From: Woeseiaceae bacterium
GTDB taxonomy: Bacteria > Pseudomonadota > Gammaproteobacteria > Steroidobacterales > Woeseiaceae
Assembly (NCBI GenBank): GCA_013138675.1
Contig: WTCH01000204.1
Coordinates: 1-5,540, forward strand
Reading direction: 5' to 3'
Length of the DNA: 5,540 bases
Shown here: positions 1 to 4,908 of the stretch, piece by piece
Layout: the number at the start of each line of letters is the position of its first letter
Position numbering within the stretch: position 1 is the stretch's first letter
Made by a program: the position numbers and the translations under genes
The notes under the pieces: model-generated
Database searches by the model: none
What the model was told of the DNA's origin: nothing
The model's input: only the letters and a program-made list of their open reading frames with translations

Positions 1-1
1 G

Positions 2-106
2 GCGTGTGAGGTAACGCTGGTGGTAGTGGATTGGCGCGCTCAGGTGGCGCGCACCTGGATAAGGTGTGCGCTGATCGTTGTGCTCGGAATGATGGTTTTA
101 GGCTGA
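2..106 (+). CDS. C-terminal fragment of a probable membrane protein (cut by window edge)
   Basis: An open frame enters from the left edge and runs 34 codons to a TGA. The last 17 or so residues (around W-I-R-C-A-L-I-V-V-L-G-M-M-V-L-G) are strongly hydrophobic and follow a short basic, polar stretch, as in a protein ending with a membrane helix. The tail loosely resembles the ends of small integral membrane proteins such as HupE/UreJ-like ones, but it is too short to assign a family. The other two plus frames hit stops at once. The stop lies 37 bases before the ATG of the haem protein at 144, so the two could share a transcript. The fragment may also be a chance open frame. Confidence 0.35.
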   Translation, partial: ACEVTLVVVDWRAQVARTWIRCALIVVLGMMVLG

Positions 107-143
107 GTGGCATGATCCAGCTCTCTAAGCCGGACCTTACCTT

Positions 144-710
144 ATGCGTATAATGTATATTATGTTAAATCGAATATTTATGTTCCTGACGGTAGTGCTA
201 TTGGCACTACCCCTCATCACCTACGGCGACGACAGTGCTCTGCTTTTAAAAAGCCGTGGTCTAACTTCCGAGTACGCGACTGAGCTGCAGGCAGCTTTGC
301 AGGAAGCGATGTCTGCAGGCGGTCCTGTCGCTGCAATTAGCGTGTGCAAGGATTTTGCACCAGCTATTCAATCCAAGCTGTCGCGGCAGTCTGGCGCGAA
401 CGTTCGGCGAACCAGCCTGAAGTTTCGCAATTCAGGTAACGCTCCCGACGATTGGGAAACTGTGGCCCTGGAGACTTTCGCCAACTCGGATCAGAAAGAA
501 TTATTCGAGACCACGGCGTCAGGAGCCACTCGATACATGAAAGCCATACCGACCGGTGCCGTGTGCCTTGCCTGTCATGGTGAGCAACTCGCACCCGAGG
601 TTGAGGAAAGCCTCCGGACGGCTTATCCCCATGACCGTGCCCTTGGCTACAGTCTTGGGGACATCCGAGGCGCGTTCAGTATCACCTGGCCAGCTCCTGA
701 ATTGGATTGA
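144..710 (+). CDS. Periplasmic c-type haem protein, DUF3365 (Tll0287-like) family
   Basis: Predicted exported single-haem protein, probably a redox or sensor module in the periplasm. An N-terminal signal peptide spans about residues 7-28 (Arg10, then a Leu/Val/Phe-rich core), followed by the mature region. The haem attachment motif C-L-A-C-H is at residues 141-145, inside the family-typical context ending C-H-G. Other family-like blocks are V-C-K-D-F-A-P (67-73, containing Cys68), R-R-T-S-L-K-F-R-N (88-96) and G-Y-S-L-G-D-I-R-G-A-F-S (168-179). In the family the domain is PAS-like; Cys68 could be a distal haem ligand, which is inference. The start is uncertain: Met1, Met4 and Met7 (base 162) are all possible. 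Met7 gives the cleanest signal peptide, while only a weak GGA lies upstream of Met1. Full-length for a stand-alone DUF3365 protein. Partner and reaction are unknown. Confidence 0.85.
   Translation: MRIMYIMLNRIFMFLTVVLLALPLITYGDDSALLLKSRGLTSEYATELQAALQEAMSAGGPVAAISVCKDFAPAIQSKLSRQSGANVRRTSLKFRNSGNAPDDWETVALETFANSDQKELFETTASGATRYMKAIPTGAVCLACHGEQLAPEVEESLRTAYPHDRALGYSLGDIRGAFSITWPAPELD
149..154 (+). promoter_or_regulatory. Perfect -10-like hexamer TATAAT at the 5' end of the haem gene
   Basis: TATAAT lies just inside the longest version of the haem-protein reading frame. No convincing -35 box is visible 16-18 bases upstream (around TAAGCC at 126-131). If it is a real -10 element, transcription would begin near 161 and translation from the Met codon at 162 or later. 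It may be chance in an AT-rich stretch. Confidence 0.25.
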
Positions 711-756
711 GCAGTAAGCTGTTGATTTTTCTAGCTATTCGGACCAAGCAAACCCT

Positions 757-770
757 TTATTAATCAATAA
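757..770. other. Small AT-rich inverted repeat between convergent genes
   Basis: TTATT-AATC-AATAA forms a 5-bp A/T stem with a 4-base loop immediately before the stop codon of the minus-strand membrane gene. The gap between the two convergent genes is only 61 bp and holds no strong GC stem followed by a T-run, so how either transcript ends is unclear. Weak evidence for a terminator. Confidence 0.2.
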
Positions 771-771
771 C

Positions 772-1317
772 TTAGACTAACCAGCCGAACACACCGCCCG
801 TGAGCAGGCTGTAGATCAATGCATCAATGAAAGTCTTGATGGTTATCGACCACGGACGTCCAAACCAGATGCTCTCCGGTACAACGGCAAAACTGTTGGC
901 AAGAAATGCGACGGTGCCGGCCACGCGAAACACGGCGAGGTAGTCTGCATCGGGTGCCAGGGTTCGTGACACGAAATACGCGCACACGATTCCTACGACG
1001 ATGAAATAGACAATCATCGAAACCAACTTGCCCCCCATCGCCGGTACGCCATTGGGCAACATCGTGATGTAGGCCAACGGACCCTCGTCGTATTTCTGCT
1101 TCACGTCCGGGTTTTTGAGGTCGCCCGGGTCGAGACAATATGGCAGCAGGTAGTAACCTGGTGCGTTGCCTTTCAGGGCGGCCCTGACGTCGTCTTCATT
1201 TGCCGCTTTCTTGTAGTCGCTATTGTGGTACTTCAATGCGGTCCAGATAATAGCGCTCATCACCCAGCAAGCCGCAGCCGACACAACGATAGGTAACCAA
1301 AGATCGATAATGCCCAT
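772..1317 (-). CDS. Conserved four-helix inner-membrane protein of unknown function
   Basis: A 181-residue integral membrane protein. Predicted membrane helices lie near residues 7-29, 98-118, 126-147 and 160-180, with a hydrophilic loop of about 68 residues after the first helix. That loop starts with an H-x-S-D-Y segment (31-35) followed by acidic and Lys-rich sequence. The C-terminal half carries the stretch D-Y-L-A-V-F-R-V-A-G-T (125-135) and a closing G-G-V-F-G-W (174-179). This layout (helix, H-x-S-D-Y loop, D-Y-L-x-V-F-R-x-x-G block, final G-V-F-G-W helix) matches a widespread uncharacterised bacterial family as I recall it, with no known activity. The start is supported by the strong AGGGGG Shine-Dalgarno sequence five bases upstream. 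It is convergent with the haem protein and divergent from the operon beginning at 1408, so it is probably a single-gene transcript. Confidence 0.8.
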   Translation of the reverse strand: MGIIDLWLPIVVSAAACWVMSAIIWTALKYHNSDYKKAANEDDVRAALKGNAPGYYLLPYCLDPGDLKNPDVKQKYDEGPLAYITMLPNGVPAMGGKLVSMIVYFIVVGIVCAYFVSRTLAPDADYLAVFRVAGTVAFLANSFAVVPESIWFGRPWSITIKTFIDALIYSLLTGGVFGWLV

Positions 1318-1407
1318 AATAACCCCCTGCTTTTTCGATTTTTTTTAATGCCCCCTGCATATTGTAGTATGTTTTGAGAAACGCGAATACGATCGGAGAA
1401 CACGAGC
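1318..1407. promoter_or_regulatory. Divergent intergenic control region
   Basis: These 90 bases must hold the start signals for the minus-strand membrane gene and probably the plus-strand three-gene operon. Candidate -10 boxes overlap back to back: TACAAT on the minus strand (1366-1361) and TAGTAT on the plus strand (1365-1370). Neither has a good -35 box at 17 bp. The region also has an eight-T run (1339-1346) and two copies of the minus-strand octamer GCAGGGGG (1330-1323 and 1358-1351). Promoter placement is tentative; that the region contains the promoters is inferred from gene orientation. Confidence 0.4.
1323..1328 (-). promoter_or_regulatory. Ribosome binding site AGGGGG of the four-helix membrane protein
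   Basis: On the minus strand AGGGGG is followed by five bases (TTATT) and then the ATG at 1317. It is a strong match to the anti-Shine-Dalgarno sequence and fixes the start. The octamer around it is repeated 28 bases upstream. Confidence 0.6.
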
Positions 1408-1860
1408 ATGAAACGATTTGGAATCATAGCTTTACTGGTATGCACGGGATTGGCCATGGCCGAACCCGCGCCGCTTGTTGTCGATAAAAAAGTCAGGAAG
1501 AGTGTAAGGGCGAAGCATATCGAGGCCGTGCATCTCGAAATTCCTACAGGCACAACGGATCTGGCGAAGATTCGTTACGCGATAGTCCAGGGCATGATGC
1601 TGACCAAGGGCAGAGTCTGGACCTATGAGGGCGATGATGGCGGCAGTATTCGTGCCCGTTTCGACTACCGTGGCCACACGATCGCCGTGCGCATCGAATA
1701 CAACGAAGAACTGGTGCAAATCAAATTCCACGGTGGTTCCGAGGCGTATGAATGCAAGATCATTATCGATGACGGCATTTGTTACAGGAATCACGACAAT
1801 TACTACAAATACACGCCAAACCTGCGTGCCAGCATCGCTCAACAACTTGAAGCCTTGTAA
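1408..1860 (+). CDS. Small exported protein of an uncharacterised family; first member of a tandem paralog pair
   Basis: A 150-residue protein with a clear signal peptide: K2-R3, hydrophobic core 4-15, likely cleavage after A-M-A at 16-18. The mature part has a helix-like segment (about 51-67), then Trp71 followed by alternating beta-type strands (81-87, 91-97, 102-108), two cysteines (116 and 125) and a C-terminal amphipathic helix with K-Y-x-x-N-L-R-x-S-I-A (134-144). The pattern of Trp, a G-x-I-x-A strand, an H-T-I-x-V-R-I strand and a final N-Y-x-[KR]-[WY]-x-x-N-L helix is one I associate with a common gammaproteobacterial family of small periplasmic proteins with no known function. GGAG at 1395-1398, nine bases before ATG, supports the start. 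It is first in an operon, 12 bases before the next gene, whose product shares the same layout. The cysteines may form a disulfide in the periplasm. No catalytic motif is recognised. Confidence 0.8.
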   Translation: MKRFGIIALLVCTGLAMAEPAPLVVDKKVRKSVRAKHIEAVHLEIPTGTTDLAKIRYAIVQGMMLTKGRVWTYEGDDGGSIRARFDYRGHTIAVRIEYNEELVQIKFHGGSEAYECKIIIDDGICYRNHDNYYKYTPNLRASIAQQLEAL

Positions 1861-1866
1861 GAGGAG
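1861..1866 (+). promoter_or_regulatory. Ribosome binding site GAGGAG selecting the ATG at 1873
   Basis: GAGGAG follows directly on the stop codon of the upstream gene. Two ATGs lie downstream: one at 1868, which opens only the two-codon frame ATG-AAA-TGA, and one at 1873, six bases after the site, which opens the 138-codon gene. Spacing and frame favour 1873. Confidence 0.65.
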
Positions 1867-1872
1867 CATGAA

Positions 1873-2289
1873 ATGACAACAGGAAAAACAGCGTTGCTTG
1901 TGTCGGTATTGTTCCTTTCTGCGGGAAGCACCGCGAGCGCCGACATAACGCCCTACTCCGACCCGCTGCAACTCGGTGATTACGTTCAGGACCTCAACGG
2001 CATGCTCGAGCGAGCCTTCAGCTACGACGGCTGGCAACTCAGATCACATCCCGACCCGGACACGTATGTTGCATTCCTTTCGTACAAGGAGCGCGACATC
2101 TCGGTACACATATTAGTGCGGGACCAGAATCTGACATTGAGTGTCGAGTCGGTGTTCGAAACCGGCTGCGCTGCCCCCTGCAAAGACCTTGGCGAAGAAT
2201 CGGTCAGTAAGTGGATGGTGAATTTACGGCGTTCCATTGCCGTGGAGCTGACGACCCTGGTCCGCGACGGACTGCAAAGCCAGATGTAG
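1873..2289 (+). CDS. Small exported protein, diverged paralog of the preceding gene product
   Basis: A 138-residue protein with a signal peptide (Lys5, hydrophobic core 7-17, likely cleavage after A-S-A at 21-23). It repeats the layout of its upstream neighbour: G-M at 43-44 in a helix, Trp54, a strand block Y-K-E-R-D-I-S-V-H-I (71-80) matching Y-R-G-H-T-I-A-V-R-I, a cysteine (99) at the same 45-residue distance from the Trp, and a C-terminal helix K-W-x-x-N-L-R-x-S-I-A-x-E-L (113-126). Over the last 17 aligned residues about 9 are identical. Its two cysteines are close (C99-x3-C103), unlike the wider pair in the neighbour. The genes are 12 bases apart, so co-translation is likely. The pairing suggests related or joint periplasmic roles, for example two subunits of one assembly, but no function can be read from the sequence. 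Confidence 0.78.
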   Translation: MTTGKTALLVSVLFLSAGSTASADITPYSDPLQLGDYVQDLNGMLERAFSYDGWQLRSHPDPDTYVAFLSYKERDISVHILVRDQNLTLSVESVFETGCAAPCKDLGEESVSKWMVNLRRSIAVELTTLVRDGLQSQM

Positions 2290-2295
2290 GTAAGG
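2288..2295 (+). promoter_or_regulatory. Ribosome binding site for the GTG start at 2305
   Basis: AGGTAAGG overlaps the stop codon of the preceding gene, and its AAGG lies nine bases before GTG at 2305. No ATG precedes the first membrane helix in this frame, so GTG is the most credible start. Confidence 0.5.
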
Positions 2296-2304
2296 TTTGT
2301 CGTC

Positions 2305-2967
2305 GTGCTGCGCTGGCTACCTTTCATTGCCGGAGTTCTGCCACTCATCGCCATGTTCGGGGCGTTTGCGCTCGGTGTTGCCTACGAGGTTCTGCCAAAC
2401 TGCAATCCACTGATTGACGGTTGTTGCTCTATCAGTGCGACAGGTCGCCAGCCGCCGGGCAGTTATCTGTTTCGCGCCATCATGTTGCCGCAGGGATTAC
2501 TGCTTGGATTCGTCTGGTACCTGTCGGTGCTGTGGCTGCGCAAGCTGGAGCCGACGCCCACTACCGCGACATGCCTGATCATCCTGGTAGCCGGCGTCAT
2601 CAATGTCGTGGCATTGATCGTTTACGTAACGTTCCTCAGCACAACCGAGCCCATCTACGAGTTCATGCGACGAACGGGAATTTACTTCGGGTTCCTTGGC
2701 ATGGCTGTTGCACAACTGACGATTGCGATCGCACTGCTGCGTACCCGGATCAGGCCACTTGCGCAGGCAATGCTGTCAATCAGCCTTGTCGTCGTTGCGC
2801 TCGGAATACTAAACCTGGCCCTCAAGTCTGTTCTTGCCGACCCGGACCCTGCGGAGAATCGTATTGAGTGGATTGCGACAATCCTCATGCAAGCCTGGTA
2901 CTTCCTCCTGTTCGTCGCCTGGCGTCGGACCGGGGCAGATTTTTCAGTGCGGGTTGGACCAACGTGA
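2305..2967 (+). CDS. Six-helix membrane protein resembling the FRAG1/DRAM (PGAP2/Sfk1-like) family
   Basis: A 220-residue integral membrane protein starting with GTG. Predicted helices lie near residues 7-27, 56-78, 88-110, 123-145, 155-174 and 188-206, the count expected for FRAG1/DRAM-type proteins. The first external loop carries C-N-P-L (33-36), D-G-C-C-S-I-S-A-T-G-R (38-48) and P-P-G-S-Y-L-F-R (50-57). The I-S-x-x-G-x-x-P-P-x-x-x-L-F core is what suggests the family, and the loop has three cysteines (33, 40, 41) that could form disulfides or bind something outside the membrane. Bacterial relatives have no firmly known function; the eukaryotic ones act in lipid or GPI-anchor remodelling and autophagy. 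The gene starts 15 bases after the second small exported protein, so all three genes look like one operon and the membrane protein may anchor or work with the periplasmic pair. Family assignment rests on recalled motifs, not a search. Confidence 0.7.
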   Translation: MLRWLPFIAGVLPLIAMFGAFALGVAYEVLPNCNPLIDGCCSISATGRQPPGSYLFRAIMLPQGLLLGFVWYLSVLWLRKLEPTPTTATCLIILVAGVINVVALIVYVTFLSTTEPIYEFMRRTGIYFGFLGMAVAQLTIAIALLRTRIRPLAQAMLSISLVVVALGILNLALKSVLADPDPAENRIEWIATILMQAWYFLLFVAWRRTGADFSVRVGPT

Positions 2968-3072
2968 GTCTGTCAGCAGAGATTCATCGGTCAGCGAGTT
3001 AAGAAAAGAACCGCAAGTCGCTCAGAGAGGAACCGGTTTTGGAGGGGGCGCAGCCAATTTCCCAACCATCAA

Positions 3073-3115
3073 TCTGGGCTACAAACGGGATACGTGGCTG
3101 TATCTCCGGCCCAGA
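3073..3115. other. Nested stem-loop in the gap after the three-gene operon
   Basis: Outer arms TCTGGGC (3073-3079) and GCCCAGA (3109-3115) are exact reverse complements, with one extra T-G wobble inside. An inner hairpin 3087-3093 / 3100-3106 pairs 7 bp (including one G-T wobble) around a six-base loop. The two helices stack across an asymmetric internal loop of six bases against one. No T-run follows, so it is not a standard terminator. It could be an mRNA 3'-end structure, a small RNA or a protein-binding site. Confidence 0.45.
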
Positions 3116-3134
3116 GCAGCTCGTGACGGTCAAA

Positions 3135-3154
3135 ATAGCAATACATAGCAATAA
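3135..3154. repeat. Tandem 10-bp repeat, two copies
   Basis: ATAGCAATAC is followed directly by ATAGCAATAA, so nine of ten bases are repeated. It lies in noncoding DNA between the nested stem-loop and the terminator-like hairpin. Two copies are too few to call a satellite; it may be replication slippage or a paired binding site. Confidence 0.5.
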
Positions 3155-3208
3155 CGGCCGTTGAATCACTTGTACAAAGGCTCAGAACGTTTCAGAGTGG
3201 TGATCTTA

Positions 3209-3227
3209 CCCGCCCAGGCGGGGTTTT
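3209..3227 (+). terminator. Probable rho-independent terminator of the three-gene operon
   Basis: CCCGC (3209-3213), loop CCAG, GCGGG (3218-3222), then G and TTTT (3224-3227). The stem is short but entirely G/C and the T-run lies on the plus side. Read on the minus strand the stem is followed by TAAGATC rather than a T-run, so it mainly serves plus-strand transcription. It sits 14 bases from the end of the convergent minus-strand gene. Confidence 0.6.
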
Positions 3228-3240
3228 CGGCAGAATTGCC

Positions 3241-3792
3241 TCAGGTAGCGGCGTTGGTCACGTCCGAGGCGTCGAGCATGTCTTCATCATTCTCACCATC
3301 GGCCATTTCTTCAACTTCAGGTGCCAGGGAGTAATCCAGAACACCGGTAGCGATGAGGTCAGTGGAGGCCTGGGCAACATCGAGCTCGGTTTCGATTTCA
3401 CGCAGCTTGACTTCCGACTTGATGTTTTGGGTCGCGCGGTCGGACAGCTCCGATCGCAGCTCACGTGTCTTGAGGACTGAGTCCTTAAGATCAGAGTTCA
3501 TCTTGTTGATCTTTTCCTGCTGGTGCGTGATTACGTTGTCGCGTTTTTCAACTCCCTCGCTGGTACTCTCGGCGTCTTTCTCGAGTTCCGCGACTTTTTC
3601 CGTCAGCGATTCAACCTGGGTTTGCGCGACTCTGTGGTCTGCCTCAAGCGAACGGATTCGATCGTCTCGCGGATCGCGTTTGCGCGCCTTGAATCGGGAA
3701 CTCATCGACCCGGTAATCGACGACAGCAGCCATCCGAGCAGGAAGGCGCCAACAGTCATCAGGATCAGGTTCTGCGGGATTTCGAAAAACAT
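3241..3792 (-). CDS. Membrane-anchored coiled-coil protein of unknown function
   Basis: A 183-residue protein with one N-terminal membrane helix (about 7-27), then a basic patch (R33, K35, R37-K38-R39, R42, R45) that predicts the rest stays in the cytoplasm. Residues about 44-147 are rich in Glu, Lys, Gln, Arg, Asp with regularly spaced Leu, Val and Ile, as in a long parallel coiled coil. After a short L-I-A-T-G-V-L-D-Y stretch the C-terminus is strongly acidic (about 159-176). The architecture is like small anchored scaffolding or envelope proteins, but no family is recognised. The first ATG is chosen because it comes just before the helix; no good ribosome binding site is visible upstream. 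It lies 171 bases after the ApbE gene on the same strand and may have its own promoter. Confidence 0.75.
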   Translation of the reverse strand: MFFEIPQNLILMTVGAFLLGWLLSSITGSMSSRFKARKRDPRDDRIRSLEADHRVAQTQVESLTEKVAELEKDAESTSEGVEKRDNVITHQQEKINKMNSDLKDSVLKTRELRSELSDRATQNIKSEVKLREIETELDVAQASTDLIATGVLDYSLAPEVEEMADGENDEDMLDASDVTNAAT

Positions 3793-3963
3793 CGCGTTAG
3801 GTTATGCGTTTTTGCAATTCAGAAAAGGACAGAGTTCTCAATCCGGAAACGCAAGGGCACAATCATTACTACCGTCGCCGCCTTGCGACAGCACCCTACG
3901 GGCGATTAAAACCCTTTTTAAACAGTTAGTTATGGGTTTTTTCTAAGAAACTGCTTGGCAATC
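3793..3963. other. Intergenic gap between the ApbE and coiled-coil genes
   Basis: No credible gene is seen here. The gap should hold the end of the ApbE transcript and the promoter of the coiled-coil gene, both minus strand. It contains a possible terminator (3908-3940), a small hairpin GTCGC/GCGAC (3874-3878 / 3885-3889) and CCC-TAC-GGG (3894-3902). No convincing -35/-10 pair was found on the minus strand. Confidence 0.4.
3908..3940 (-). terminator. Possible weak terminator after the ApbE gene
   Basis: AAAACCC (3908-3914) and GGGTTTT (3934-3940) are exact reverse complements around a 19-base loop, 23 bases past the ApbE stop codon. On the minus strand the stem ends in TTTT. Only three G/C pairs and the long loop make it a weak candidate; the arms are symmetric, so it could act on either strand. 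Confidence 0.35.
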
Positions 3964-4902
3964 TCAGGGCTGCCCGAAAAGTGTCGCGTCGTCGCCACGA
4001 TTGCACCAGAACTGCACGCCTTGAGCGTCGAGAAACGCCTCGGCTTGCGCGCCCTTCAGCATTCCGAGCGTGCTTAGCATGCCCGCCTGCGTACAGCTGT
4101 CAGCTGCCACGGTAATGGAACGCGGTGCATCCGGCACTGGCCAGCCGGTTGTGGGATCCAGAATGTGACTGAAGCGAATTCCGTTGTGAACGAGAAAACG
4201 TCGTGCGTCGCCACTGGTAGCCAGGCCACCCGTAATGAGGTTCACAAGACGATCGGATTCGCGTTTCTGTGCATTCAGTGCTTCGATGCCGACTTTCCAT
4301 GCATCGCGACGAGTCGGTTTAGCGGTTGCGACAAGGTCACCGCCGAAATTGATCAGACAAGCTGCGTCTGTGCTATTTCGCAGCAGCCCCGCACAACGAT
4401 CGACGGCGTATTCTTTGCCGATGCCGCCGAAATCAATTTCCATTCCCGGTGTCATGGTGAGTATCGGTGACTTCCAATTTACGCGGTGCCAGCCGACGTG
4501 TTTCATGACGTCAATGACCGCTTCCCGGGTCGGGACTTTGCTGCTGCCATCGAAGTGCCAGACGCGGCGCAGTACACCTGATGTGATATCGAATTTTCGG
4601 TCGCTCAAGTCGTTCAGAGTGACTGAAAAATCAATGAGTTGTGCGGTCTCATCGTCGACCGGAACGCCTTCTCCGTCCGCCGTGTTGATACGGTCGATGA
4701 TGTTGCCGGGAGAATAGCGACTGAATTTGTCCTCGATGCGCCATGCTTCGTCTGCCACAAGCGATGTCAGGTGCTCTGCAGCGACGATATCGTCGCTATC
4801 GACAAGTACCTCGCAGGGGCTCGCCATTGCGGAGAACTGTCCCTTGAGGCATCGGTCGCCCGCGTCGACCCTGATGCCTCGGTCAGGTCGAACGCGACTC
4901 AT
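3964..4902 (-). CDS. apbE: FAD:protein FMN transferase, ApbE family, DUF3570-linked subtype
   Basis: Flavin transferase that splits FAD and attaches FMN to a Thr/Ser of target proteins. The 312 residues cover the ApbE domain: A-M-A-S-P-C-E-V (25-32, in place of the common A-M-G-T), S-R-Y-S (61-64), F-D-I-T-S-G (104-109), M-E-I-D-F-G-G-I-G-K-E-Y-A-V-D (154-168), N-F-G-G-D (185-189), G-G-L-A-T-S-G-D (225-232), H-I-L-D-P-T-T-G-W-P-V (246-256) and A-G-M-L-S-T (273-278). In the last motif the usual metal-binding Asp (A-D-x-x-x-T) is Gly274. No signal peptide or lipobox is visible, unlike many exported ApbE proteins. The ATG lies six bases after the DUF3570 stop, with AGGT overlapping that stop as a weak ribosome site, so the two genes are co-transcribed. 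The FMN-accepting substrate is not identified. The family call is firm; the biochemical activity of this subtype is inferred. Confidence 0.93.
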   Translation of the reverse strand: MSRVRPDRGIRVDAGDRCLKGQFSAMASPCEVLVDSDDIVAAEHLTSLVADEAWRIEDKFSRYSPGNIIDRINTADGEGVPVDDETAQLIDFSVTLNDLSDRKFDITSGVLRRVWHFDGSSKVPTREAVIDVMKHVGWHRVNWKSPILTMTPGMEIDFGGIGKEYAVDRCAGLLRNSTDAACLINFGGDLVATAKPTRRDAWKVGIEALNAQKRESDRLVNLITGGLATSGDARRFLVHNGIRFSHILDPTTGWPVPDAPRSITVAADSCTQAGMLSTLGMLKGAQAEAFLDAQGVQFWCNRGDDATLFGQP

Positions 4903-4908
4903 GCAGAC

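Noticed and set aside
112..153. Possible 13-codon leader peptide before the haem gene
   Set aside because: ATG at 112 opens 13 codons to a TAA, but there is no ribosome binding site, codon run or terminator/antiterminator pair to suggest a regulatory leader.
1411..1443. Lipoprotein signal in the first small exported protein (Cys12)
   Set aside because: Cys12 sits within the hydrophobic core and the preceding residue is Val rather than Gly, Ala or Ser; the A-M-A cleavage site at 16-18 fits better.
1432..2037. 201-codon open frame on the minus strand opposite the two small exported genes
   Set aside because: It covers two plus-strand genes with good ribosome sites, signal peptides and mutual similarity; its own product has no recognisable domain or start signal, so it is an antisense shadow.
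2834..3148. 104-codon plus-strand frame running from the membrane gene into the gap
   Set aside because: It starts inside the six-helix protein gene in another frame, has low-complexity Arg/Ser/Gly-rich sequence and no ribosome binding site.
3229..3240. GGCAGAATTGCC inverted repeat next to the terminator
   Set aside because: Only 4 bp of stem with a 4-base loop; too small to be told from chance.
3353..3946. 197-codon plus-strand frame opposite the coiled-coil gene
   Set aside because: Its Ser-rich composition is what the antisense of Glu/Lys/Asp-rich coiled-coil codons gives. The minus-strand product has a coherent helix-coil-acidic tail layout.
4235..4717. 160-codon plus-strand frame inside the ApbE gene
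   Set aside because: It lies opposite well-conserved ApbE motifs and has no independent support.
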